Positions 15,797-25,089 of a DNA stretch of 64,000 nt are shown one piece after another. The notes below the pieces were generated by a model that worked only from the letters and a program-made list of their open reading frames with translations, was not told where the DNA came from and searched no databases. The stretch comes from Cuneatibacter sp. NSJ-177. GTDB lineage: Bacteria; Bacillota; Clostridia; Lachnospirales; Lachnospiraceae. The stretch lies in contig NZ_JALIFO010000015.1 in assembly GCF_022867805.1 (NCBI RefSeq), forward strand, positions 1 to 64,000, given 5' to 3'. The position numbers and the translations under genes are program-made. Numbering within the stretch: position 1 is the first letter of the stretch; every line of letters begins with the position of its first letter.

Positions 15797-18118
15797 TCAG
15801 CCCATCGCCTGGACTAAACTTCCGCTGATGGCCAGACCCAGACCGGTTCCTTCGCTCCTCGCCACATTGGTGCCAATTTGCTCAAAGGAATGAAAAATTC
15901 TTTCCTGGTCTTCCAGCGCAATACCAATTCCCGTATCCTTCACCCAAAAGGTATAATCCGCCGTCCCCTCTTCTTTCCCGGTCTCCTCGACTCTCAGGCA
16001 TATGCTGCCGCCATCGGGAGTAAATTTAATCGCATTGGACAACAGATTGGTCAGCACCTGGCGCAGCCGGATCGGATCGCCAATTAGGATATCGTCGTCG
16101 ATCTCGATTTCACTGCGGAAAGACTGCTGCTTCTGCCCTGCCTGGGTTTTCATCATAACAATCAAATCATCCAGGACCTGGCCTAAGGAAAATTCTTCTT
16201 GCACAAGCTCCATTTTTTCATTTTCGATTTTAGACATATCCAAGATATCATTGATCAGCGCCAGGAGGTATTGAGAGGAGGAGCGAATCTTCTCCAGCTT
16301 CTGCTTCACCTGTTCCGATATGTCCTTCTCCTGGCAGACCAAATCAGATAATCCTACAATCGCATTCATCGGGGTACGGATTTCATGGCTCATCCGAGAG
16401 AGGAACTCACCTTTTGCCTTGCTCTTTGCCTCCGCCCGCTCCAGTTCACTTCTCATCAACGAGTTTTTCACCTTGCTCCGCGCAATTGCCAAAAACCCAA
16501 TCAGGATCATCAGTAAAAACACACAGACGATTACGATAAAAGTAACCGGATTGGAGTAAATTAATTCTGAAAACCCCAAAGAGCGGTATCCCATGGACAC
16601 CAGATTCCGATCCATCATTGTATTCTTTTCCTGGGTTGACAGATTTCCGATCGCTTTATTTAAAATCGTCAAAAGCTCTGTTTCCAACGGCCGGGAAAGA
16701 GCAAAAGAAATATCCGTGTTATTGTCCATGCGGGTAACCGGGACCAAATTGGTATATTGATGCTCCTGCATCAGCCGGTCCATCTGCGCCGACAGGCCAT
16801 AGAAAAAATCAATCTCTCCGCGGTCAACCGCGCGCAGTCCCTCCTGGACGCTTGCATAGTACAAAACCTCACCGGCTTGGATACTGTCCGGCATCGTACA
16901 TCCGGCAAGAATCCCTCCGGTCAGACCATCTTCCGGATAATTAACCGATTTATTCTTAGAAATAATGCTATTCAGGCTGATATAAGTTTTTGTCGTCACG
17001 AGATTTTTTTCAAAAGCTTCCTCATTCGTTCCAAAAAAAGCTCCGACAATATCTGCTTTCCCTTCCTGCACCAGACGAACCGCATCCTGGTAACTGTCAG
17101 CGTAGACATAGGAAAAAGTCAATCCGGAGTACTCGGAGATCTTTTCCAGCAATTCCGGGAGAAGGCCGTCATGATTTTCCTCCTCTTTGTCGACACAGTA
17201 AAAAGGGTGCCAAGCCTCAAGAATCGCCACTGTCACATTCTTCTTTTTCGAAATATATTCCAGCTCTTGCTCGCTGAGCTGAGGATCCGCCGTCCGAATA
17301 TCTGGATAATTGATTGAATATCGTTCCTCAGAAAAATCCGGATCCGACTCCAAAATATTTTCCAAAGCCCAATTCAGTCCGTCCCGCACTTCGTCGTTTC
17401 CGATCGTTGTGACGATATAATACGGCTGGCCGGCAAAGGAGGTCACCAGGCGAAATTCATTTGCCATTAAATCCGTGTCGTTTCCCAGTAACAGATCTAC
17501 CTCTCCGTTTCTCAGCGCTTCATATAAATTGCCTTCCACAGACATCTGCTCTTTGGTATAATACTTCAAGGTACAGTCCAGGCCATTGATGCTTAAAAAT
17601 TCTTTTAAACGACGGATTTTCTCGTCTGCCTTCTCATAGACGCCGATTGTTTTTCCATTGAGGGACGACAATTCATATCCCTTCATGCTGCGGTCATCTT
17701 TCCGGCAAAGAAGGGTAGTCCGGCTGCTTCCCATACTATAATTCGGATAATTAAAATATTGTTCCAGATCAGGAGAGTAGTATGTTCCCCCCATCAAGTC
17801 AAACTTTCCTTGAAGAAATTCGTCGGTCATCAGTTCGGTATCTACATCGATATATTCATACTCCCAGCCCGTATACTTAGCTATTTCATTGAGATAATCC
17901 ACCAGAAGTCCCGTCCGGTTTCCGTATTCATCCACTTCGCTGATTCCCGTTACCGGAGCAAAGGCAACGCGCAGAACTTTTTTCTCTGAGTCCTGGTTCT
18001 CCGCTGCCGCGCCATATGCTGACCCGCTCCAGGTGAAACTGCTCATCAAAAGAATCAGCACCAGCAACACCGCCGCCGTTTGTTTCTTCTTTCTATTTTC
18101 AAAAATGTTTCTTTTCAT
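15797..18118 (-). CDS. sensor histidine kinase with two SBP_bac_3 domains, truncated by TGA
   Basis: A 773-residue product: signal anchor (about 14-37), two extracytoplasmic solute-binding-type (SBP_bac_3) sensor domains (about 45-270 and 285-510), a transmembrane helix (about 535-555), then the HisKA H-box LSRMSHEIRTPMNAI, N-box NLLSNAIKFTPDGG, G1 DTGIGI, F-box and G2 GTGLGLAIS. The frame stops at TGA just after G2, losing the last ATPase strand and the receiver domain, which continue in frame downstream. This EvgS-like architecture normally senses small molecules such as amino acids. Autophosphorylation may be impaired. It could also be a sequencing error. Confidence 0.85.
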   Translation of the reverse strand: MKRNIFENRKKKQTAAVLLVLILLMSSFTWSGSAYGAAAENQDSEKKVLRVAFAPVTGISEVDEYGNRTGLLVDYLNEIAKYTGWEYEYIDVDTELMTDEFLQGKFDLMGGTYYSPDLEQYFNYPNYSMGSSRTTLLCRKDDRSMKGYELSSLNGKTIGVYEKADEKIRRLKEFLSINGLDCTLKYYTKEQMSVEGNLYEALRNGEVDLLLGNDTDLMANEFRLVTSFAGQPYYIVTTIGNDEVRDGLNWALENILESDPDFSEERYSINYPDIRTADPQLSEQELEYISKKKNVTVAILEAWHPFYCVDKEEENHDGLLPELLEKISEYSGLTFSYVYADSYQDAVRLVQEGKADIVGAFFGTNEEAFEKNLVTTKTYISLNSIISKNKSVNYPEDGLTGGILAGCTMPDSIQAGEVLYYASVQEGLRAVDRGEIDFFYGLSAQMDRLMQEHQYTNLVPVTRMDNNTDISFALSRPLETELLTILNKAIGNLSTQEKNTMMDRNLVSMGYRSLGFSELIYSNPVTFIVIVCVFLLMILIGFLAIARSKVKNSLMRSELERAEAKSKAKGEFLSRMSHEIRTPMNAIVGLSDLVCQEKDISEQVKQKLEKIRSSSQYLLALINDILDMSKIENEKMELVQEEFSLGQVLDDLIVMMKTQAGQKQQSFRSEIEIDDDILIGDPIRLRQVLTNLLSNAIKFTPDGGSICLRVEETGKEEGTADYTFWVKDTGIGIALEDQERIFHSFEQIGTNVARSEGTGLGLAISGSLVQAMG

Positions 18119-18379
18119 CTGATTCCCTCATTCTGCGCCCATCAAACGGCCAAACTCCGGATACTTACCAATCCAGGATTGATCTTATACAGAATTGAAT
18201 TCTTGGCGGCTGCCTTGTTACTCTGCTAACCAAAAGCGCCGTCAAGGCAAAGTTGCCCATCAACAGTTTTTCTCTTCTCACTTCTCTTCCGGCAATAGCT
18301 GAAAAGATTTCAACATATACTATTCTAAGCGAAAGGGCGGAGAAAGACAACCCAAAATAAAAATTAGCTAAGAAGCAAT

Positions 18380-18419
18380 GATCAGCCCCTTGTCTGCTTG
18401 ACAAGGGGCTGATCGCTTT
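18380..18419. terminator. perfect 15-bp hairpin with T-run
   Basis: GATCAGCCCCTTGTC (18380-18394) and GACAAGGGGCTGATC (18400-18414) are exact complements around a 5-base loop; GCTTTTT follows on the plus strand. It lies in the 365-base gap between the uracil permease end and the kinase start, where nothing else is seen. It most likely ends the permease transcript, although the T-run faces the other way. Confidence 0.7.
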
Positions 18420-18483
18420 TTCCCAGTACCCACGGCTCTTTTCTTTTCCATTTATTTCAAGGTAAGTTCACACCAGAACGTTT

Positions 18484-19731
18484 TTAATCATTGGTCAAAT
18501 GCAGCTTGTCCAGCACATAAAACGCCAGACTCATCAGCATCCCGACCACACAGGCCAAAACCATTCCCTTCAGCTCTACATTTCCCAATTTTAACGTGAT
18601 TCCCGAAAGACCTGTGATAAAAATCACGGATGTCAGAGTTAGATTTCTCGACTTCCCGTAATCCACCTGGGAATCCACCAAAATCCGGAGGCCGGAAGTT
18701 CCGATCATCCCATAGAGCAGGAAAGAGATTCCTCCGATCACCGGACCGGGAATCGTGCTGATCAGCGCCGCCAGTTTGCCAAGAAAGGAAGCACAGATCG
18801 AAAGAATTGCCGCTCCGCCGATTACCTGTACGCTGTATACCCGCGTAATCGCCATCACACCAATATTTTCGCCGTAAGTGGTCGTCGGCACCGAGCCCGC
18901 ACAGCCGGATAACGCCGTGGAAAAGAAATCGGCAAACAGCGTGCGGTGAAGGCCGGGAGATTTCAACAAGTCCTTTTCCACAATCTTGCTGGTGACGACC
19001 TGATGGCCGATATGTTCCGATGTGACTAAAAGCAGCGCAGGAAGAATCGTGAGGACCGCCTCAATGTTAAACTTCGGCGCCTGGAAATTCGGAAGCGCGA
19101 AGAAGGAAGCCGCCTGCACCTCGGTAAAGTCCAGAATCCCACAAAACGCCGCGGCCACATACCCGGCGATAATCGCAACTAAAATCGGTATGACCGACAG
19201 AAAACCACGGAATAAAATCTGCCCTAACACAGCGACGCCCAAGGTGATCAAGAACACAACCACACTGCGCATATCGATCTGATCCGCTAATAGCCCTGCA
19301 TTATCCGCAGCATTTCCAGCCAGCTCCAGGCCGATCAAAGCGACCACAGGCCCCATCGCCGCGGGAGGAAGCACAATATCAATCCACTTGGTCCCGCATT
19401 TTCCGATGATCAAGGCGATCCCCATACCGCACAGTCCCAAAATCACAAAACCCCCCAGCGCATACTGGAATCCGAACTTATCAATCACCAGTGTCGCCGG
19501 TGCAATGAAGGCAAAGCTGGATCCCAGGTAAGCCGGAGCTTTCCCCTTGGTGATCAAGATAAACAGCAGCGTCCCCACGCCGTTCATCAGCAAAACAATC
19601 GCCGGGTTGATGTGGAACAGGAACGGAACCAATACCGATGCGCCGAACATTGCAAACATGTGCTGAATACTCAGCGGGATCAGCAGTTTCGCAGGAACCT
19701 TCTCCTCCACTTGAATCGTACGTCTCTCCAT
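18484..19731 (-). CDS. uraA: uracil / xanthine permease, NCS2 family
   Basis: A 415-residue transporter with 12-14 hydrophobic segments. The start (KVPAKLLIPLSIQHMFAMFGASVLVPFL) and the helix-10 motif VPTTTYGENIGVMAITRVYS are typical of UraA-type uracil:proton symporters; TYGENIG carries the conserved Glu that contacts the base. It imports uracil for pyrimidine salvage. ATG 19731 follows GGGAGGTAACAC. It is 50 bases downstream of the acyltransferase gene on the same strand, but the two are not obviously related. Confidence 0.94.
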   Translation of the reverse strand: MERRTIQVEEKVPAKLLIPLSIQHMFAMFGASVLVPFLFHINPAIVLLMNGVGTLLFILITKGKAPAYLGSSFAFIAPATLVIDKFGFQYALGGFVILGLCGMGIALIIGKCGTKWIDIVLPPAAMGPVVALIGLELAGNAADNAGLLADQIDMRSVVVFLITLGVAVLGQILFRGFLSVIPILVAIIAGYVAAAFCGILDFTEVQAASFFALPNFQAPKFNIEAVLTILPALLLVTSEHIGHQVVTSKIVEKDLLKSPGLHRTLFADFFSTALSGCAGSVPTTTYGENIGVMAITRVYSVQVIGGAAILSICASFLGKLAALISTIPGPVIGGISFLLYGMIGTSGLRILVDSQVDYGKSRNLTLTSVIFITGLSGITLKLGNVELKGMVLACVVGMLMSLAFYVLDKLHLTND

Positions 19732-19781
19732 GTGTTACCTCCCTCTCTCTGATATAATCTGGTACACCAAAAGCTAGTGTA

Positions 19782-20849
19782 TCATATCTTTTTTTCCCTG
19801 GCAATGCGGATTTTTCTAATAGCCCAAGACAGAGTAATTTGAAGGAGGCGATAAATCCAGTCGAGCAAAAGCGCTGTCAGGAAAGAGCAGAAAAAGACGG
19901 CAGGCACGATCACAAAATAATAAAATAGCCGGTCCGTCATGACAGGCACCTTTGTGTTGAGAATCTCATAAAACTTCTGGTCAAAAATCCAGGATACCAG
20001 ATAGATTCCCAGGGAAATTCGGGAGACGCAGGCCAATACCTTTTTCAAAATTCCCGGCATTCGATTGATTGAAAGACTCTGCAGCCAGGCAAAAAGAAGG
20101 GACGCTGAGATCACATTTTCAAATCCGTACCAGTCGGCGTACATGCCCCACTCATATTTTCCGCCTCCGCTCCGATAGATATTAAAAGCAGCGCAGAGCG
20201 CCACCCAAAGGCCAAAAAACAAAAGCAAAACATGTTTCCGCTTCCACTGTACGGGGTACTCTTTCAGGTAACAGCCAATAAAGTAATATAGGAGCGGATA
20301 GGTATGCAGCCAATAGGCGGGAACAAAATAGCTGGATGTGTTGATGAGACTGGTCAGGCTGGTCAACACAAACAGCGTCAAAATCAAAATCTGCTTCTGC
20401 CGCTTTCCCTCCAGATTCCGATAGATTAAATTCAAGAATGGAATCAGGAGAAACAGGCCAATATACATTTCCACATACCAGGCATAGGGAGCGCCGGTAA
20501 AATCAATCAAATCCTGGATAGCAGTGTGCCATGTGTAAGGCGTTTCTTTAAAATGAACCACAGCCATACAGCAAAAACTGGCGGCCAGATAGATAAATAG
20601 GGTATGGGGGATTCCTTTGTAATAGCGCAGGCTCAGTTTCTTTTCCGACATCAAAAATCCGGTTGTAATTAAAAATAACGGTACGCATACCATAAAAGCG
20701 GTACGCATCGCCATCATGAGGTACATACGTTCTCCCTGCACCGGCACTTCGTAAAACTTATTATTCAAAAAGAAATGTACAGAGATGACCCCTAGAACTG
20801 CGATACATTTAGTCAAATCAATATTTACATTCCGCTCTCTTTTGCTCAC
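19782..20849 (-). CDS. acyltransferase 3 family membrane protein
   Basis: A 355-residue polytopic membrane protein with about ten helices. The N-terminus NVNIDLTKCIAVLGVISVHFF is the acyltransferase-3 opening, in which an Asp/His pair acts on acetyl or acyl groups; these enzymes O-acylate cell-surface sugars, peptidoglycan or antibiotics. The start is GTG at 20849 with GGGGGAGAGATAC upstream. Its neighbour upstream is an LTA-synthase-like enzyme, so modification of a surface polymer is plausible. The substrate cannot be read from sequence. Confidence 0.88.
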   Translation of the reverse strand: MSKRERNVNIDLTKCIAVLGVISVHFFLNNKFYEVPVQGERMYLMMAMRTAFMVCVPLFLITTGFLMSEKKLSLRYYKGIPHTLFIYLAASFCCMAVVHFKETPYTWHTAIQDLIDFTGAPYAWYVEMYIGLFLLIPFLNLIYRNLEGKRQKQILILTLFVLTSLTSLINTSSYFVPAYWLHTYPLLYYFIGCYLKEYPVQWKRKHVLLLFFGLWVALCAAFNIYRSGGGKYEWGMYADWYGFENVISASLLFAWLQSLSINRMPGILKKVLACVSRISLGIYLVSWIFDQKFYEILNTKVPVMTDRLFYYFVIVPAVFFCSFLTALLLDWIYRLLQITLSWAIRKIRIAREKKI

Positions 20850-20870
20850 GTATCTCTCCCCCGTAAAATA

Positions 20871-20948
20871 AAAGGCTGCGTAAAATCGATCTCAGAAAGT
20901 CCCCCCCTTTTCAGCGTCTTTTCTGGAACCAATCTCCCGGCAGCCTTT
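20871..20948 (-). terminator. long-loop hairpin after the sulfatase gene
   Basis: AAAGGCTGC (20871-20879) pairs with GCAGCCTTT (20940-20948); on the minus strand the closing arm is followed by TATTTTA. The loop is about 60 bases, so this is only a fair terminator candidate, placed just downstream of the LTA-synthase-like gene. Confidence 0.45.
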
Positions 20949-20961
20949 CTACTTCGCACAT

Positions 20962-22449
20962 CTATTCCATAGAATACAGGAAACGATCCTGATAAAAAGA
21001 AGACTTCTTCGCAAACTCTGCATCCATCGCCCCCAGATCGCCTCCCAGCTTTTCTAAAAGTGTTTCTTCCTCCGAGAACAAGTTCGTCCCTAAGCCAACC
21101 CGATTTCCTTCAATCTCCACTCCGAGTCCTCCCAGTGTGGTCGCCATAAAATCCAGCGTGGTACAGGCACGATTTTTTTCCTGAACGGGCGAAACCGAAG
21201 GATTGATGAATACGTCATAAGCGCAGCGAACGTATCCTTCCGGCGTATCGTCACAAAAGTTACTGTCCATGGTCAGATGGTCCCCAACCAGAACAATCAT
21301 GGTATCGTCTCCGAATTCCTGAGCCTGCACCCACTTGACAAATTCCGCCAACTGGCGGCTGGAACACGCCATTACGTTTGCATACTGATTATCTTCAAAT
21401 TCATTCTGACACAATTCACAGACATACCCATCCTCAAAATGAGTATCGATTGTGGTCATCGTCAGATTAAACGGCTGTCCCTCCTCTGCCAGCTGCAAAA
21501 GTTTTTCTTTGGCTAAATCAAATAACTTGGCATCTTCCATGCCCCAAAAGACATAGTAATCTTCCGGGATTTTTCCTTCTGCTACGGCCCAATCATAATC
21601 ACAAATTTCATAATTCCCATGCTGAGAAAACCAGTTGCTTGTCCCCCCGAATCCAGCAGACGAACCAGACATAAATACGTTTTGGTATCCATTTTCCTCT
21701 AAAATTTCACCGATACTCGTGACCGCTGGCATAAATTGTTCATACAAGCTCATGGAATTTGCCTCAACAGGCGTTAGGAAAGGGAGCCCGCTGGTCTGGC
21801 AAAACATCGAGGCGATCGTCCAGCCTGCGCCATAGCAAGGTTGATACCCGCCGACCCCATCCGTGTATGAAAAGTTCACATTTTGCCTAGCCAGCTCCGT
21901 CAGTTCCGGAATGCAGTTAAAATCAAAAATCCCACCCTCATCCTTCGATTGGTAGGAGGATTCCATTGATTCCAAGAACACATAAATTAAATTTTTCTTT
22001 TTCTCCGGAAACGCTAATGCAATGGAATTGGGATCCACATAATTTTCTTCGATCAGATAGGACTCCTCCGATTGATATTGGATATACTCCACAATTCCCA
22101 GCCGATCCACCGCATACCAAAAACCAGCGACCAGTGCGATCAGAGAAAGGAAAGGGAGACCATAAATGCGGAACGGATTTTTCCACATTCCTTTTTTGAT
22201 CGGAATCCATACAAGAATTGCCAAGCAGGTGGTCAGTCCCAAAGGAATCACCACACAATTCACCAGAACCTGCCGGACATAGCTCCAAGACATTCCATCC
22301 ATAGGACTGGTAAGCTGAAAAATAATCTGCTCAAACGTTGGCTCATTATAAGCACGATTGACAAAAATCACCGATGCAACCGCCAGAATTCCCAAAAATA
22401 CGAACAAAAAACAGACACCGGCTAAAATTTGATTCTTTCTCTTTTTCAT
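20962..22449 (-). CDS. LTA synthase-like sulfatase (phosphoglycerol transferase family)
   Basis: A 495-residue membrane enzyme. Three hydrophobic segments fill about residues 5-120, then an extracellular sulfatase/alkaline phosphatase domain begins at NLIYVFLESMESSY. GAGWTIASMF carries the probable catalytic Thr, TTIDTHF and LVGDHLTMD the other metal ligands. It has fewer helices than the five of LtaS. The family transfers glycerol phosphate from phosphatidylglycerol to teichoic acids or glycolipids. ATG 22449 begins the Lys/Arg-rich start. It probably forms a unit with the acyltransferase gene downstream, though a possible terminator lies between. Confidence 0.88.
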   Translation of the reverse strand: MKKRKNQILAGVCFLFVFLGILAVASVIFVNRAYNEPTFEQIIFQLTSPMDGMSWSYVRQVLVNCVVIPLGLTTCLAILVWIPIKKGMWKNPFRIYGLPFLSLIALVAGFWYAVDRLGIVEYIQYQSEESYLIEENYVDPNSIALAFPEKKKNLIYVFLESMESSYQSKDEGGIFDFNCIPELTELARQNVNFSYTDGVGGYQPCYGAGWTIASMFCQTSGLPFLTPVEANSMSLYEQFMPAVTSIGEILEENGYQNVFMSGSSAGFGGTSNWFSQHGNYEICDYDWAVAEGKIPEDYYVFWGMEDAKLFDLAKEKLLQLAEEGQPFNLTMTTIDTHFEDGYVCELCQNEFEDNQYANVMACSSRQLAEFVKWVQAQEFGDDTMIVLVGDHLTMDSNFCDDTPEGYVRCAYDVFINPSVSPVQEKNRACTTLDFMATTLGGLGVEIEGNRVGLGTNLFSEEETLLEKLGGDLGAMDAEFAKKSSFYQDRFLYSME

Positions 22450-22675
22450 TACAACCCCGTTTCCCCCTGAATATCACTTCAAAACATGAATCAGTATATC
22501 ACAATACCGCCGGCGATAGCAACTTCAGAATCCTTTTTGTGACAAAATATACTTTATTTTTTCAATTTTCAACTTTTCATTCTAATTTTTACTGCCCAAG
22601 TGTACCAGCTATCTTCTGCAGGCTTCGCCCAACCTTTTCCATGCACAAAAAATCCGCGCCCGCTGCTCTCATTAA

Positions 22676-22716
22676 CAAAAAAAGAAAAGGACTGCCCGGC
22701 AAACACGCCAGGCAGC
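22676..22716 (-). terminator. terminator of the zinc-ribbon gene
   Basis: On the minus strand CTGCCTGGC (complement of 22707-22715), a 6-base loop, GCCGGGCAG (22692-22700), then TCCTTTTCTTTTTTT. It follows the stop codon of the zinc-ribbon gene by a few bases. Confidence 0.75.
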
Positions 22717-22720
22717 CAAC

Positions 22721-22906
22721 TTACTTCTCACTTTTCCAATACCGTGCCCGTATCTGTTCTCGCTCTGTTTCGTCCAGCTCCACCCATTCAACATAGGGAG
22801 TGTGGCAGACCACCATCGGTCTGCCGCACTCATAACAACTGGCTTTCAGATATTTGGACACTACCCGTACTTTGCCGCACTTCGGGCAGATAAATACACG
22901 TATCAT
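22721..22906 (-). CDS. small zinc-ribbon protein (hypothetical)
   Basis: A 61-residue protein with two C-x2-C pairs, CPKC (about 7-10) and CYEC (about 24-27), forming a zinc ribbon, followed by a short acidic/basic tail. I do not recognise the family. The start at 22906 has GGGGGGAAG upstream and a good terminator follows, so it is a real single-gene unit, divergent from argS. Its role is unknown; ribbons of this size occur in RNA polymerase or ribosome partners and in regulatory proteins. Confidence 0.75.
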   Translation of the reverse strand: MIRVFICPKCGKVRVVSKYLKASCYECGRPMVVCHTPYVEWVELDETEREQIRARYWKSEK

Positions 22907-22995
22907 GATGCTTCCCCCCTATTGCCGGGAGTATTCCCTTCTCTATTATTATACATAAATTTACAAGAAGAGAAAGACTTGCTTTTTCTTTTTTT

Positions 22996-23024
22996 TTGTA
23001 ATAAACTGGTTCATAGTTTATATC
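22996..23024 (+). promoter_or_regulatory. predicted promoter of argS
   Basis: -35 TTGTAA (22996-23001), 17-base spacer, -10 TATATC (23019-23024), 53 bases before the start codon. No T-box leader is visible. Confidence 0.5.
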
Positions 23025-23076
23025 CGCCGTTTGTGAGGCATGATAAGAAAAACCGAGTATATTACCTGGAGGATTT

Positions 23077-24846
23077 ATGAAAACCATATTAAAACAAATT
23101 ACGGCAGTGATGGAGGAGGCGTTTGAGGCATGCGGATATGAATCCCGTTTTGCCAAAGTCAGCCTGTCCAACCGCCCAGATTTATGTGAATATCAGTGCA
23201 ACGGAGCATTGGCAGCTGCCAAGACCTATCATAAAGCGCCGATTCAGATCGCTTCCGCCGTGGCCGAACATCTGCAGGGACATCCGATGTTTTTGGAGGC
23301 CGCTGCCGTTGCCCCCGGATTTTTGAACCTAAAGCTTTCCGGCAGCTTTCTGTCCGGGTATCTGAATCAGATGAACCAAGAAGGGCAATTAGGCTGCGAG
23401 CCCGCCGGACAGGGAAAAACCGTTGTCATTGACTACGGCGGCCCCAACGTAGCGAAGCCGCTCCACGTCGGACACCTCCGCGCGGCAATCATTGGGGAAA
23501 GTTTGAAGCGGATCTACCGTTATAATGGTTATCAGGTCATTGGAGATGTGCATCTTGGAGACTGGGGCCTGCAGATGGGACTGATCATTGAGGAAACGCG
23601 GTCTCGCCATCCGGAGCTTCCTTATTTTGACGAGTCCTATACCGGAGAATATCCGTCTGAGCCTCCCTTTACCATCTCCGATCTGGAAGAAATCTATCCT
23701 ACGGCAAGTGCCAAGGCAAAGGAGGATGAAGTTTTCGCCAAAGCAGCCCATGACGCGACCGTGAAACTGCAAAAAGGAAACCGCGGCTATCAGGCGATTT
23801 TCCGCCATATTTTAAAAGTTTCCATCTCGGATTTGAAAAAGAATTATGCTCGTCTGAAAGTGGATTTTGACGTCTGGAAAGGGGAAAGCGATGCGCAGCC
23901 CTATATTCCGGACATGATTCAAAAGATGAAGGACGACGGCCTCCTCCATGAAAGCCAGGGAGCCCTGGTGGTCGATGTAAAGGAAGATTCCGACTCCAAG
24001 GAAATTCCGCCCTGTATCGTACAGAAATCCGACGGAGCTTCCCTCTATGCCACCACGGATCTGGCCACACTCGTCGAGCGGGAAAAGTTATACCATCCCG
24101 ATGAGGTTCTCTATGTGGTGGACAAGCGTCAGGATATGCACTTTACCCAGGTGTTCCGCACCGCCCGAAAAGCGGGGATTATCCGTCCGGAGACAAAGCT
24201 GACTTTTCTTGGCTTTGGAACGATGAATGGAAAGGACGGCAAGCCCTTCAAGACCCGTGAGGGCGGCGTCATGCGTCTGGAGCATCTGATCAGCGATATC
24301 AATGAGGCCGTATACGCCAGAATCATGGAAAACCGTGAAATATCCGAAGAAGAGGCCCGCGGGATTTCTCAGATCATTGGCCTGGCCGCGCTAAAATACG
24401 GAGACCTGTCCAACCAGGCTACTAAAGATTATGTCTTTGACGTAGAGCGGTTCACCTCTTTTGAAGGAAATACCGGGCCGTATATTCTCTACACCATGGT
24501 CCGGATTAAATCCATCCTGGCGAAATACAAAGCGTCGGAACCCTCCGAAACGCTTCCGGAGACGCTCCGTGCGGCTGAGAGCGGCAGTGAAAAAGATTTG
24601 CAGCTTCTCCTGGCCCGTGCCAATGATGTGATCGCGGCGGCCTGCGAGGAAATTGCTCCTCACCGCCTGTGCCAGTATATTTATGAAGTCTCCAATTCCT
24701 TTAATAAGTTTTACCATGAGACAAAGATTATTGGTGAAGAGGACCGGGAAAAACAAAATGGCTGGATCGCGCTGCTCTCCGCTACACTGGCGGTTCTGGC
24801 CGACTGTATTGGACTTTTGGGATTTGATGCACCGGAAAAGATGTAA
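23077..24846 (+). CDS. argS: arginine-tRNA ligase
   Basis: A 589-residue class I aminoacyl-tRNA synthetase that charges tRNA-Arg with arginine using ATP. The N-terminal ArgS domain (about 1-90) recognises the tRNA elbow; the catalytic core has the HIGH-type motif HVGH at 130-133 (GGPNVAKPLHVGHL), and the C-terminal all-helical anticodon-binding domain follows from about 450. Length is normal. GGAGG lies 5 bases before ATG 23077. It stands alone, flanked by divergent and convergent genes, with its own promoter and terminator. Confidence 0.97.
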   Translation: MKTILKQITAVMEEAFEACGYESRFAKVSLSNRPDLCEYQCNGALAAAKTYHKAPIQIASAVAEHLQGHPMFLEAAAVAPGFLNLKLSGSFLSGYLNQMNQEGQLGCEPAGQGKTVVIDYGGPNVAKPLHVGHLRAAIIGESLKRIYRYNGYQVIGDVHLGDWGLQMGLIIEETRSRHPELPYFDESYTGEYPSEPPFTISDLEEIYPTASAKAKEDEVFAKAAHDATVKLQKGNRGYQAIFRHILKVSISDLKKNYARLKVDFDVWKGESDAQPYIPDMIQKMKDDGLLHESQGALVVDVKEDSDSKEIPPCIVQKSDGASLYATTDLATLVEREKLYHPDEVLYVVDKRQDMHFTQVFRTARKAGIIRPETKLTFLGFGTMNGKDGKPFKTREGGVMRLEHLISDINEAVYARIMENREISEEEARGISQIIGLAALKYGDLSNQATKDYVFDVERFTSFEGNTGPYILYTMVRIKSILAKYKASEPSETLPETLRAAESGSEKDLQLLLARANDVIAAACEEIAPHRLCQYIYEVSNSFNKFYHETKIIGEEDREKQNGWIALLSATLAVLADCIGLLGFDAPEKM

Positions 24847-24871
24847 GTGCTTTTTAAGAATTTAAACTTTG

Positions 24872-24909
24872 AAAAAATAGCCGCCTACGCAGAGGTGCGG
24901 CTATTTTTT
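24872..24909 (+). terminator. argS terminator
   Basis: AAAAAATAGCCGC (24872-24884) and GCGGCTATTTTTT (24897-24909) form a 13-bp stem with a 12-base loop and T-run directly after argS. The last bases are shared with the tandem repeat that starts at 24901. Confidence 0.85.
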
Positions 24910-25089
24910 ATTGCGCTCCTTCGCCGCTCCATAAAAAGGGCGGGAAGTCCGAACTCCGCTTTGCTCCGTTTGGGCAAAAATATCTGCTTCGCAGCTATTT
25001 TTTATTGCGCTCCTCCGTCGCTCCATAAAAAAGGACGGGGAGCCCGAACTCCGCTTTGCTCCGTTTGGGCAAAAATATCTGCTTCGCAG
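24901..25089. repeat. tandem pair of ~95-bp intergenic repeats
   Basis: Copy 1 (24901-24994) and copy 2 (24995-25089) run head to tail and differ at only a handful of positions; both start CTATTTTTTATTGCGCTCCT and end CTGCTTCGCAG. A third copy begins (CTATTTTTCATT) at 25090, where its first three bases are the stop codon of the VanZ gene. The unit contains short internal palindromes (GGAG-TTCGGG-CTCC on the minus strand). It may be a dispersed intergenic element of this genome or a local duplication next to the terminator. Confidence 0.85.

Noticed and set aside
18165-18404. 79-codon minus-strand ORF between kinase and permease
   Set aside because: It starts inside the perfect terminator hairpin and has no motif.
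24901-25089. CRISPR array
   Set aside because: Units are about 95 bases and continuous, with no unique spacers and no cas genes in the window.
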